Assembly (NCBI RefSeq): GCF_012396125.1
Contig: NZ_JAAXOX010000004.1
Location: forward strand, 1 to 64,000
DNA length: 64,000 nucleotides
Direction of reading: 5' to 3'
Origin: Cellulomonas denverensis
Lineage (GTDB): Bacteria > Actinomycetota > Actinomycetes > Actinomycetales > Cellulomonadaceae
The position numbers and the translations under genes were made by a program. Below the pieces are notes generated by a model that saw nothing but the letters and a program-made list of their open reading frames with translations, made no database searches and was not told the DNA's origin. Of the stretch, positions 7,557 through 15,089 are shown piece by piece (the first letter of the stretch is position 1; each line of letters begins with the position of its first letter).

Positions 7557-8441
7557 ATGACCATCGACTGCCTTCCCGCCACCGGCAACAGCACGCTCCC
7601 GCTCGTCCTTGTCTCGCTCGCGCTGATCACCCTCGGCGTGGTGGCGGTCACAGCGGCCCGCCGCTCACGGCGCGGCCCACGGACGCCGATCGCGATGACG
7701 GCGCTGGTCGCCCTGGCCCTCGGCGCCGGTTCTTGCCTCGCGATCGCCGACAGCGCGCCCGCCCGGGCGGCAACGTCGACCGAGGACGACTGCGCGGGTG
7801 GGACACCGACATCGACACCTGCCCCGAGTGACACAGCACCGGCTCCCAGCCCCAGCCCCGCGAGCCCGGACCCCACCCCCACGCCTTCCGAGCCCAGCCC
7901 GCTCGTCGACTACGCGATCGCCTTCCCCGAGCAGACCATCCCCGAACCGCCGACCGGCATCCCGAACCGCGCCGTGATCAACCTCGAGGTGCGCCCCTAC
8001 GCCCAGAGCCACACGGTGGAGCTGTCGAACACGGGTGAGGTCGACGGCACCGAGCCGATCACCTTGTTCATCCCGGCCCAACCGGACGGCTACTGGACCG
8101 TGCTGGGGGTGTTCGGTCCCGGATCCCAGCCGCTGACGGACGTGACCACCATCGCGGTGGACGGCGGCACGCAGGTGGTCGTCCAGACGCCGCTCGCGAT
8201 CGGCGAGTCGCGCACGTTCGAGATCAGCGTGGTCTACGACCCCGACAACTGGGACCACGTCTTCACCAGCATCGGTTCTGGCCAGCTGGGCGCGCCCAAG
8301 CGGCCCGCGTCCACGCTGGAGATCAGCATCTCGGACGCCACCACCGACGACGTGACCTCGAACGACGTGGCGGTGCTGACCATCCCGGAGTTCCTGATCA
8401 CGATCCCGGATACCGTCGACCCCAATCAGCCCGAGGGCTAG
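7557..8441 (+). CDS. Exported protein with an N-terminal LPATG sorting-signal-like segment
   Basis: No family was recognised for this 294-residue protein. Residues 5-40 are unusual: CLPATGN, then a hydrophobic stretch (LPLVLVSLALITLGVVAVTA) and ARRSRR. That is the exact layout of a C-terminal sortase sorting signal placed at the N terminus. A second hydrophobic segment with AxA (about residues 47-72) looks like a signal peptide or anchor. A Pro/Thr/Ser-rich linker follows (about 78-115), then a roughly 180-residue beta-rich domain with no cysteines. The first ATG after an in-frame TGA at 7518 is the only plausible start, but it has no good ribosome-binding site. It is embedded between flagellar units and convergent with the fliS-linked gene. 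Confidence 0.7.
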   Translation: MTIDCLPATGNSTLPLVLVSLALITLGVVAVTAARRSRRGPRTPIAMTALVALALGAGSCLAIADSAPARAATSTEDDCAGGTPTSTPAPSDTAPAPSPSPASPDPTPTPSEPSPLVDYAIAFPEQTIPEPPTGIPNRAVINLEVRPYAQSHTVELSNTGEVDGTEPITLFIPAQPDGYWTVLGVFGPGSQPLTDVTTIAVDGGTQVVVQTPLAIGESRTFEISVVYDPDNWDHVFTSIGSGQLGAPKRPASTLEISISDATTDDVTSNDVAVLTIPEFLITIPDTVDPNQPEG

Positions 8442-8463
8442 CGCAGGCGCCGGATCAGCCCTC
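8433..8463. terminator. Possible convergent terminator hairpin
   Basis: GAGGGCT and AGCCCTC form a perfect 7-bp stem around a 17-nt loop. It spans the stop codons of the two convergent genes that end at 8441 and 8455. No T-tract is present on either side. Confidence 0.4.
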
Positions 8464-8787
8464 CGCGTCCAGGTACACCGGCAGCGCCGGCGCCCGGGCG
8501 GTGATCTGCTGCACCACCGAGGCCTCCCGGCGGCTCATCGCGGCGGCCGCGGCAGTGCGGCGGGCGAGGTCGAGGTGCCGGGCGAGCAGGGCCTCGGCGC
8601 GGGTCTTGAGTGCCAGCGGCAGCAGGCCCAACCCGGTGGGCGGGGTCCAGCGCGCGGCGGCGGCGACCTCGGCGGTGGACGGCAGGTGGGTGCTGGCCAG
8701 CAGGCGTTCGGCCTCGTCGGCGGCGAGTTCGAGGTCGTCCAGGGCAGTGAGCCAGGCGGCGTCCCAGTCCAGGACCTCAGCCGACAC
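8455..8787 (-). CDS. Small helical protein in the fliT position (possible flagellar chaperone)
   Basis: This 110-residue, Ala/Leu/Arg-rich, wholly helical protein is acidic and has no signal peptide or membrane segment. It overlaps the end of fliS by 11 nt and is the last gene of the fliC-fliD-fliS unit, the place where fliT (FliD chaperone and regulator) sits in enterobacteria. The sequence is too low in complexity to recognise FliT directly. The function is therefore inferred from position, length and helicity. Confidence 0.55.
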   Translation of the reverse strand: MSAEVLDWDAAWLTALDDLELAADEAERLLASTHLPSTAEVAAAARWTPPTGLGLLPLALKTRAEALLARHLDLARRTAAAAAMSRREASVVQQITARAPALPVYLDAEG

Positions 8788-9217
8788 CGAGCACCCCGGT
8801 GGGAGCGCCGAGCGCGGCCTCGCGCTGGGTGGGCAGCTCGGCGGACATGCTGGCGGCGGCCTCGTGCCAGGTGTCGCGCAGCGGGGCGAGCACCCCGCGG
8901 ACCCCGGCGACCCGATCGGCGTCGCCGGTCAGGCCGGCCTCGATCAGTTCGGACAGCGCGAAGGTGTACAGGGCGAGCAGCCCTTCGCCGCCGTCCCAGG
9001 CGTCGACGTCCAGGTCGGCGATCAGCTCGGCGACGATCTGCTGGGCGTGCGCGAGCTGCTGGGTGCCGTCCGGTCGCCGGCCCTCGCGGAGCGCCGACTC
9101 GGCCCGGTCCAGGTCGAGGACCAGCCGGTCGTAGAGCATGGTCAGCAGCTTCGCCGGGCCGGCGGTGGCGACCGCGTCGGCCAGGAAGCGAGAACGATAG
9201 GCGTCGATGCCGGCCAT
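8777..9217 (-). CDS. fliS: Flagellar secretion chaperone FliS
   Basis: This 146-residue FliS binds the C terminus of unpolymerised flagellin and prevents premature assembly. It starts AGIDAYRSRFLADAVATAGP, has the family helix KLLTMLYDRLVLDLDRAE, then LAHAQQIVAELIADLD and a C-terminal helical bundle. The start at 9217 follows the fliD stop by 14 nt. Position between fliD and a small helical gene is the standard order. Confidence 0.93.
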   Translation of the reverse strand: MAGIDAYRSRFLADAVATAGPAKLLTMLYDRLVLDLDRAESALREGRRPDGTQQLAHAQQIVAELIADLDVDAWDGGEGLLALYTFALSELIEAGLTGDADRVAGVRGVLAPLRDTWHEAAASMSAELPTQREAALGAPTGVLGVG

Positions 9218-9231
9218 CCTGGGATCCCCCG

Positions 9232-10587
9232 TCAGTTCGAGTTGTTCGCGTTGAGCTGGGAGATCTGGCTGGTCAGCCAGTCGGACTGCGACTGGAGCTT
9301 CTGCAGCGAGACCTCGAGGGCCGCGTAGGTCTTCACCAGGGCGGCGCGGCGGTCGGTCAGCCGGGTGTCCCAGCTGGCGATCCGGTCGGCCAGGTCGTCG
9401 ACCTCGCCCTGCCACGTGGTGATCTGGCTGGTCAGCGTGCCCTTGGTCTCGTCCGAGGCGGCGGTGGCGACCTTCTCCAGCCCGGCGGCGATCGAGGTGA
9501 TCACCTGCTGGACCTTCGCCGGGTCGGCGTTCATCGCGGCGGTGAACGTCTCCTGGTCGAAGGTGAAGGTGCCGTCCTTGTTCAGCACGATGCCGACCTG
9601 GGCCGCGGAGCTGTCGCCGACCGAGGCGGAGCCCGCCCTGGCCAGTTCCTGCTGCAGCAGCCGGATGGTGGTGTTGCCGGAGAACAGGCCGCCGGTGACC
9701 ACGGTGCCGCCGTCGTCGGCGGTGGAGGTGCTGGTGGCGGTGCGCGAGCTGATCTCGGACAGCACGGTGTTGAGGTTGTTCACCAGGCCGGAGGCGAGCG
9801 AGCTGAGCGCGGTGTCGTTCCGGGTGACGGTGATCGTGGTCGGTTCGGTGCCGGCCTTGACCGCGGTCACCGAGACCCCGGTGGCCAGCTTGTCGAAGGT
9901 GTTGGTCGAGGAGGTCACCACCGACTCGGCGTCGGTGCCGGGCCAGAGTGTGATCTTCGCGTCCGCGGCGGAGCGGATGGACTGGGTGGTCAGGCTCGAC
10001 CCGTCCAGCGGGTTGTCCGCGGTCAGCGTGAAGGCATGGGCGGCGCCGGTCTCGGTGCCGGTGAGCTGGAGCCGGTACTGCGGCTCGGCGGCGGTGCCGA
10101 CGTTCAGCGCGGAGGCCTTGACCCCGGTGCCGTCCGCGTTAAAGGCGGCCAGCACGTCGGTGATGTTGCTGCTGGCCGCGGCGATCGTCCGGGTGGTGCC
10201 GTCCGGGGCGGTCAGCGTGAAGCTGGGGGTGCCGTCGTAGTACTCGGGCAGGGTGTACATCGTGGACTGGGCGGCGGCCGTCGCGTCCACCCGGAAGGTC
10301 AGGGTGGAGGGGGTGGCGCCCTCGCCGACGGTGGCGGTGGCGGCCGCGGTGTCCGAGCTGGTGGCCTTGACCGCCTGCCAGCTGCTCGCGGCGGCGGCGC
10401 TGGTCGCGGCGGTGGCCAGCGAGGCGACCTTGGTGTTCAGCGTCTGCAGCGCGGTCACCAGGGAGGACGTCGAGGTCTTCTTGGACTTCAGCAGCGTCTG
10501 CTGGTTGGCCTCCACGGCCATCAGCTGGTCGATCAGCTCAGTGGTGTTCAGCCCACTGACGAGTCCGTCGATGCCGAGACCGGCCAT
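9232..10587 (-). CDS. fliD: Flagellar filament capping protein FliD (HAP2)
   Basis: This 451-residue cap protein begins AGLGIDGLVSGLNTTELIDQ, the conserved FliD N terminus, and ends with the C-terminal coiled-coil (QKLQSQSDWLTSQISQLNAN). The central region is Thr/Ser/Ala-rich with beta-strand character, as in domains D2/D3 of FliD. The start at 10587 is chosen for the conserved N terminus and an upstream GAGAGGAAA sequence. A strong hairpin separates it from fliC. Confidence 0.95.
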   Translation of the reverse strand: MAGLGIDGLVSGLNTTELIDQLMAVEANQQTLLKSKKTSTSSLVTALQTLNTKVASLATAATSAAAASSWQAVKATSSDTAAATATVGEGATPSTLTFRVDATAAAQSTMYTLPEYYDGTPSFTLTAPDGTTRTIAAASSNITDVLAAFNADGTGVKASALNVGTAAEPQYRLQLTGTETGAAHAFTLTADNPLDGSSLTTQSIRSAADAKITLWPGTDAESVVTSSTNTFDKLATGVSVTAVKAGTEPTTITVTRNDTALSSLASGLVNNLNTVLSEISSRTATSTSTADDGGTVVTGGLFSGNTTIRLLQQELARAGSASVGDSSAAQVGIVLNKDGTFTFDQETFTAAMNADPAKVQQVITSIAAGLEKVATAASDETKGTLTSQITTWQGEVDDLADRIASWDTRLTDRRAALVKTYAALEVSLQKLQSQSDWLTSQISQLNANNSN

Positions 10588-10618
10588 GGCGGTGCGTTTC
10601 CTCTCAGACGATGCGGCG

Positions 10619-10656
10619 CGGGCGGTGGACCGGATGTGGGTCCGGTCCACCGCCCG
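10619..10656 (-). terminator. Hairpin between fliC and fliD (terminator or attenuator)
   Basis: A perfect 16-bp stem (arms 10619-10634 and 10641-10656) with a 6-nt loop lies 16 nt past the fliC stop. No U-tract follows, as is common for strong GC-rich terminators in actinobacteria. It would make fliC transcripts abundant and stable at the 3' end, with limited read-through into fliD and fliS. Confidence 0.75.
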
Positions 10657-10672
10657 TCACGAGCAGGTCAGC

Positions 10673-11878
10673 TCACTGCAGGAGCTGCAGCACGCTCTGC
10701 GGGATCGACTTGGCCTGCGCGAGCATGGCCGTGCCGGCCTGGGACAGGATCTGGGCCCGGGTGAACGAGACCATCTCCGACGCCATGTCGGTGTCGCGGA
10801 TCCGGCTCTCCGAGGCGGTCAGGTTCTCGACCGCGACGTTGAGGTTGTTGATGGTGTGGTCGAAGCGGTTCTGGACCGCACCCAGCTGGGAACGGGTCTT
10901 CGACACGTCGGTGATCGCGGCGTCGATCAGGTCGATCGCCTCGGACGCCCCGGACTTCTGGGTGAAGGTCGGGGAGGCGGCGGCCACGGCGGAGGCGGAG
11001 GCGTCCGCCGCCGGCGCGGTGCCGGTGATGACCAGGTCGGTGCCGTCGAAGGCGGCGGTCACGTTGGCGGTGGTGCCGTCGGCCTGGGTGCCGAAGGCGG
11101 CCTTCAGCGCGTCGTTCAGCTTGCCCAGGTCGGAGGTGCCGGCCCCGGTGGCGTCAGCCTTGCTGAACTCGACCGAGGCCAGGTCCAGGGACTTCGAGCC
11201 CACCGAGACGGTGCCGTTGAGCACGCCCAGTGACACGTCGGCGCCGTAGGTGGCGTCGGCGAAGGTGACGGTGCCGGCGGTGCCCGCAACCGCGTTCACC
11301 ACGTCGCCCTTGGAGGCGTCGGAGGCGACGGCGGTCACGTTGATGCCGGAGACGCCCAGGCCCTCCGAGGACAGGCCCGCGGTCCGGGTCAGGTCCACGG
11401 AGATCTTGTCCTGCGCCGAGGTGTTGGCGCCGACCTGGAAGGTGCCGGAGTACTTGCCGTCCAGCAGCTTGGTGCCGTTGAACTGCGTGGTGTCGGAGAT
11501 CCGGGTCAGCTCGGTCTTGAGCTGGTCCAGCTCGTCCTGGATGTTGCCCTTGGCGGTGTCGGACAGACCACCGTCGTTGGCGGCCTGGACCGACAGGGTC
11601 CGCATCCGCTGCAGGATGGAGTGCGTCTCGGTGAGCGCGCCTTCGGCGGTCTGCACGACCGAGATGCCGTCCTGGGCGTTGCGCACGGCCTGCTGGGTGC
11701 CACCGATCTGGGCGCGCAGGCCCTCGGAGATCGCCAGACCGGCAGCGTCGTCCGCCGCGCGGTTGATGCGCAGGCCGGAGGACAGCTTCTCCAGCGAGCG
11801 GCTCAGGTCGTTCTGCGTGTTGGACAGGTTGCGGTACGAGTTGAGTGCCGCGAGGTTCTGGTTGATCGACAGACCCAT
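10673..11878 (-). CDS. fliC: Flagellin FliC
   Basis: This 401-residue flagellin is the filament subunit. The N-terminal D0/D1 segment is canonical (GLSINQNLAALNSYRNLSNT, LSSGLRINRAADDAAGLAIS) and so is the C terminus (ENLTASESRIRDTDMASEMV, ending SIPQSVLQLLQ). The middle third (about residues 165-310) is an Ala/Gly/Thr/Ser-rich variable domain, a possible glycosylation surface. A strong GGAGGA ribosome-binding site precedes the ATG by 7 nt. A FliA-like promoter match lies 57 nt upstream. It is a single copy in this window. Confidence 0.97.
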   Translation of the reverse strand: MGLSINQNLAALNSYRNLSNTQNDLSRSLEKLSSGLRINRAADDAAGLAISEGLRAQIGGTQQAVRNAQDGISVVQTAEGALTETHSILQRMRTLSVQAANDGGLSDTAKGNIQDELDQLKTELTRISDTTQFNGTKLLDGKYSGTFQVGANTSAQDKISVDLTRTAGLSSEGLGVSGINVTAVASDASKGDVVNAVAGTAGTVTFADATYGADVSLGVLNGTVSVGSKSLDLASVEFSKADATGAGTSDLGKLNDALKAAFGTQADGTTANVTAAFDGTDLVITGTAPAADASASAVAAASPTFTQKSGASEAIDLIDAAITDVSKTRSQLGAVQNRFDHTINNLNVAVENLTASESRIRDTDMASEMVSFTRAQILSQAGTAMLAQAKSIPQSVLQLLQ

Positions 11879-11934
11879 GATCGTGTCCTCCGTGAGTGGG
11901 GTCGTAGGTGGCCCATCCGTGGGCTCACCCGGTC

Positions 11935-11962
11935 ACATCGGCCGGGCGTGGACCCGGCTGAG
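11935..11962 (-). promoter_or_regulatory. Candidate FliA/WhiG (sigma-28) promoter for fliC
   Basis: On the minus strand CTCA is followed after 16 nt by GCCGATGT, giving a leader of about 50 nt before the fliC ATG. Both hexamer identity and spacing match the element before flgB. Flagellin is the classical late, FliA-dependent gene, which supports the reading of the motif. Confidence 0.75.
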
Positions 11963-11981
11963 GGATTGGGTGCGGGGAGTT

Positions 11982-12887
11982 TCAGACCGCGTAGGTCTGC
12001 TGCTCCGCCGGGGTGGTGGTGTGCTGGGTGGGCAGCACCGGGGCGGCGGCCGCGGACATCGCCGCGCGGCTGGCCACCGCGGCGAAGTAGGACCGGCGCC
12101 GGCGCTCGGCCACCCCGTCCGGGCGGGCGGCCACCGGCACCAGCTCCGGGTCGAGGCTGGCGTTCAGGCCGTCGCGCATCAGGCCCAGCCCCTCGGTGCG
12201 CAGCTGGCTGATCCGGGACTGGGTGACGCCCAGCTCCTCGGCGAGTTCGGCCACCGAGCGGTCCTGCAGGAACAGGCCCTCGATCACCAGCCGCAGCCGG
12301 TCGGGCAGGGTCTCGACCGCGGCACGCAGGTAGCGCAGCCGCTCGCCCATCAGGACGTTGTCCTCCGGGCCGGGCGCCTCGTCCCGGACCAGGTCGGCCA
12401 CCGGGTGCACCGCGGCGTCCATCGACAGCACCCGGCGCTCGGCGTCCTGGCGGGCCTGGTCGACGGCGGCCACGTCGGTGCCCAGCTCGCCGGCCAGCTC
12501 GTCCCGGGACGGGGTGCGGCCGAGGGTGGCGGTCAGCCGGTCGTGGGCGGCACCGAGCTCGCGGGCCCGGTGCCGGGCGCCGCGGCTCGCCCAGTCCATC
12601 GATCGCAGCTCGTCGATCAGGGCGCCCCGGATCCGCAGCGCCGCGTACCGGGCGAAGGGCACGCCGGTCTCGGCGTCGTAGGCCCGGGCGGCCAGCACCA
12701 GGGCGAGGTGCCCGGCGGAGACCAGATCCTCCCGGGCGACCGTGGCGGGCACCCGGGCGAGCACCTCGCTGACGTGGTAGCCCACCAGGGGCATGTGCGC
12801 CACGACCAGGTCGTCGTGGGCGGCGTTTCCGGCGGCTGCGTTGTTCACCCCCCGGTTCTCGGCCCCGGCATCAATGCGCTTGAGCAA
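11982..12887 (-). CDS. fliA: Flagellar/WhiG-type RNA polymerase sigma factor FliA (sigma-28)
   Basis: This sigma-70 family, group 3 factor (301 residues) directs late flagellar transcription. Region 2 includes LVSAGHLALVLAARAYDAET and FARYAALRIRGALIDELRSM. Region 3 includes GRTPSRDELAGELGTD. Region 4 has LPDRLRLVIEGLFLQDRSVA and a helix-turn-helix (ELAEELGVTQSRISQLRTEG). A 50-residue Ala/Arg/Thr-rich tail follows. The start is uncertain: TTG at 12887 or GTG at 12848, neither with a clear ribosome-binding site, and both upstream of the conserved domain. It is divergent from flgN. The shared gap holds a cAMP-receptor-type site and a large inverted repeat. Confidence 0.92.
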   Translation of the reverse strand: MLKRIDAGAENRGVNNAAAGNAAHDDLVVAHMPLVGYHVSEVLARVPATVAREDLVSAGHLALVLAARAYDAETGVPFARYAALRIRGALIDELRSMDWASRGARHRARELGAAHDRLTATLGRTPSRDELAGELGTDVAAVDQARQDAERRVLSMDAAVHPVADLVRDEAPGPEDNVLMGERLRYLRAAVETLPDRLRLVIEGLFLQDRSVAELAEELGVTQSRISQLRTEGLGLMRDGLNASLDPELVPVAARPDGVAERRRRSYFAAVASRAAMSAAAAPVLPTQHTTTPAEQQTYAV

Positions 12888-12908
12888 TTCACATGAACTT
12901 CATGGCGT

Positions 12909-12965
12909 GTCCGATTCCTCCGTCGCCGACCGGAATTTCGGACCTTTCCGGTCGGCGAATCGGAC
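12909..12965. repeat. Long inverted repeat in the fliA leader
   Basis: Perfect 13-bp arms at 12923-12935 and 12946-12958 enclose a 10-nt loop. An outer 7-bp stem (GTCCGAT at 12909, ATCGGAC at 12959) extends it with a one-sided bulge. It lies 21 nt upstream of the TTG candidate start of fliA. If transcribed it would fold into a very stable leader hairpin; as DNA it could be an operator. Confidence 0.6.
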
Positions 12966-12988
12966 AAGCTCCCCCATTCCACCGGGTG

Positions 12989-13004
12989 ACACTCGACCGA
13001 GTGT
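12989..13004. promoter_or_regulatory. Palindrome ACACTCG-AC-CGAGTGT
   Basis: Perfect 7-bp inverted arms with a 2-nt spacer lie in the fliA-flgN divergent region. The palindrome shares its last 3 bases with the adjacent TGTGA-N6-TCACA site, so two regulators could compete here. Confidence 0.4.
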
Positions 13005-13017
13005 GATGCAGCTCACA
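13002..13017. promoter_or_regulatory. CRP/GlxR-type cAMP-receptor binding site
   Basis: The sequence TGTGA-N6-TCACA is a perfect match to the consensus of Crp, mycobacterial CRP and corynebacterial GlxR. It sits between divergent fliA and flgN, centred about 65 nt upstream of the candidate flgN -35 element. It could activate or repress either direction. Confidence 0.6.
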
Positions 13018-13073
13018 ATCCGTCATGACCGAAGCGCCCGATCCGCCCGATTCGGACAGTCGGCCGGGAACCG

Positions 13074-13101
13074 TTCACATCCCGGCCCGGGTGACCGATG
13101 G
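13074..13101 (+). promoter_or_regulatory. Candidate FliA/WhiG (sigma-28) promoter for the flgN operon
   Basis: TTCA is followed after 16 nt by ACCGATGG, one base away in each hexamer from the flgB element. The predicted start would lie about 35-40 nt before the flgN ATG, whose AAGGAGAA ribosome-binding site falls inside the leader. Confidence 0.6.
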
Positions 13102-13145
13102 ACAGGGGGTACCCGCCCCACACCCCAGTGAAGGAGAACCGCGCG

Positions 13146-13628
13146 ATGGCGCTCAGCGAGCTGTCCGACGTCCTGTGGACCGAGCGACACCTGCTCGAAC
13201 TCCTGCTGTTCAAACTGGAGGAGGAGCAGCTGCTGCTGACCAGTGGGCGCACCCGCTGGCTGGCGCACGCCACCCGCGAGGTGGAGACGGTGCTGGAGCA
13301 GATCCGCGACGCCGAACTCGGGCGCTCCGCGGAGTCCGACGCGGTCGCGATCGAGCTCGGCCTGCCCGCCGGGTCGAGCCTGGCCGCGCTGGCCGAGCAC
13401 GCCCCGGCGCCGTGGGACGAACTGCTGCGCGCTCACCGCGACGCCTTCGTCACCCTCACCACCGAGATCGCGCAGCTGGCCGACGGCAACCGTGAGTTGC
13501 TGGCCATGAGCCACCGCGCCACCCAGGAGACCCTGCTGTCGCTGCAGGACTCCGTGCAGACCTACGACGGCCAGGGCAACTCCGCCGCCTCGGACCGCAC
13601 CGCCCAGCTGATCGACCGGTCGTTCTGA
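13146..13628 (+). CDS. flgN: FlgN-domain chaperone for hook-associated proteins
   Basis: This 160-residue, fully helical, Leu/Glu-rich protein begins ALSELSDVLWTERHLLELLL, matching the FlgN family N terminus. FlgN protects FlgK and FlgL before export. The start is set by AAGGAGAA 7-8 nt upstream; an earlier in-frame ATG at 13098 lacks such a site. It is directly followed, after 24 nt, by flgK, its expected client. It is the first gene of a plus-strand operon flgN-flgK-flgL-fliW-EAL/HDOD. Confidence 0.88.
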   Translation: MALSELSDVLWTERHLLELLLFKLEEEQLLLTSGRTRWLAHATREVETVLEQIRDAELGRSAESDAVAIELGLPAGSSLAALAEHAPAPWDELLRAHRDAFVTLTTEIAQLADGNRELLAMSHRATQETLLSLQDSVQTYDGQGNSAASDRTAQLIDRSF

Positions 13629-13652
13629 CCGCCGGAGAGGACCGACACGACG

Positions 13653-15089
13653 ATGAGCACCTTCTCCGGACTCGGCACCGCCCTCTCCTCGCTGATCGCC
13701 CAGCGGCAGGGGCTGGAGGTCTCCGGCCAGAACGTGGCCAATGCCAACACCGTGGGCTACACCCGCCAGCGCGCGACCCTGTCCTCGCTGCCGGCCAGCT
13801 CGGTGCCGTCCATGTTCGCCACCTCCAGCGGGGTCGGCCAGGGCGTGTTCACCAGCGGCTTCGAGCGGATGGGCGACATCTTCATCGACGCCCGGCTGCG
13901 GACCGAGACCTCCGGCGCGGCCTACCTCCAGCAGATCGCGACCTCCTACACCCAGCTGGAGGACGCGGTCGGCGAACCGGGTGACACCGGCCTGGCGGCG
14001 CAGCTGTCGAACATGTGGACCGCGTGGTCCGAGGCGTCCAAGTCCACCGAGGGCACCGCGTCCCGGTCGGTGCTGCTGGAGCGGTCGACCGCCGTGGTCC
14101 AGCAGATCGCCACCCTGTACAACGGCGCGCAGACCCAGTGGAACCAGACCCTGACCACCACCAACTCCCTGGTGACGCAGGTGAACACCACCGCGGCGAA
14201 CCTGGCCGACCTGAACACCCGGATCCTGGCGATCACCAACGCCGGCGGCTCCGCGAACGAGCTGATGGACGCCCGCGACCAGCTGATCACCCAGCTGTCC
14301 GGCCTGGTCGGCGCCTCGGCCCGGATCCAGGAGAACGGCACCGTCGACGTGATGGTCGGCGGCAACGCGCTGGTGAACGGCTCCAAGGTGAACACCCTGG
14401 AGGTCACGGGCGCCAAGACCTTCGACCAGGCGATGGCCGGGGGCACGGTCAACATCGTCTGGTCCAAGAACGGCGCCGGTGCCGGGCTGGACGGCGGCCG
14501 GGTCGCCGGGCTGCTGACCGTGCTGGCGCCGCCGAATGCCGAGGGCTCCGGCGGGATGCTGACCGAGGCCGCCGCCGGCTACAACGCCCTGGCCACCCAG
14601 ATCCACGACCAGGTGAACGCGCTGCACGGGGACGCCTACACCGAGGCGGGCTACGCCACTGGTACCCCCGCCGGTGACTTCTTCGCCCTGGACACGAGCA
14701 AGCCCGCCGCCCTCGGCCTGAGCGTGGCGATCACCGACCCGAAGGACATCGGCCTGGCCGCCGCCGGCGCCGGTGCGCTGGACGGGTCGGTCGGCGACCG
14801 GCTCGCCGCCCTGGCCACCGACCCCACCGGTCCGGACGCGAGCTGGTCCGCCAGCGTGGTCCAGCTCGGCGTGCGGGCCGCGAGCGCCGGGTCCCGGGCC
14901 TCGGTCGCCGAGGCCGCCCGGGCCACCTCCGAGGCGCAGCAGCTGGCCCAGACCTCGGTGGACACCGACGAGGAGAGCATCAACATGCTGGCCTACCAGC
15001 GCGCCTACGAGGGTGCGGCCCGGGTGCTCACCGCCATCGACGAGATGCTCGACACGCTGATCAACCGCACGGGGGTGGTGGGCCGATGA
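13653..15089 (+). CDS. flgK: Flagellar hook-associated protein FlgK (HAP1)
   Basis: This 478-residue junction protein connects hook and filament. It begins with FSGLGTALSSLIAQRQGLEV and the rod/hook signature SGQNVANANTVGYTRQRATL. It has TNSLVTQVNTTAANLADLNT in the D1 helix region and ends with ESINMLAYQRAYEGAARVLT, the FlgK C terminus. A GGAGAGGA ribosome-binding site lies about 10 nt upstream. The stop overlaps the flgL ATG as ATGA. Confidence 0.96.
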   Translation: MSTFSGLGTALSSLIAQRQGLEVSGQNVANANTVGYTRQRATLSSLPASSVPSMFATSSGVGQGVFTSGFERMGDIFIDARLRTETSGAAYLQQIATSYTQLEDAVGEPGDTGLAAQLSNMWTAWSEASKSTEGTASRSVLLERSTAVVQQIATLYNGAQTQWNQTLTTTNSLVTQVNTTAANLADLNTRILAITNAGGSANELMDARDQLITQLSGLVGASARIQENGTVDVMVGGNALVNGSKVNTLEVTGAKTFDQAMAGGTVNIVWSKNGAGAGLDGGRVAGLLTVLAPPNAEGSGGMLTEAAAGYNALATQIHDQVNALHGDAYTEAGYATGTPAGDFFALDTSKPAALGLSVAITDPKDIGLAAAGAGALDGSVGDRLAALATDPTGPDASWSASVVQLGVRAASAGSRASVAEAARATSEAQQLAQTSVDTDEESINMLAYQRAYEGAARVLTAIDEMLDTLINRTGVVGR

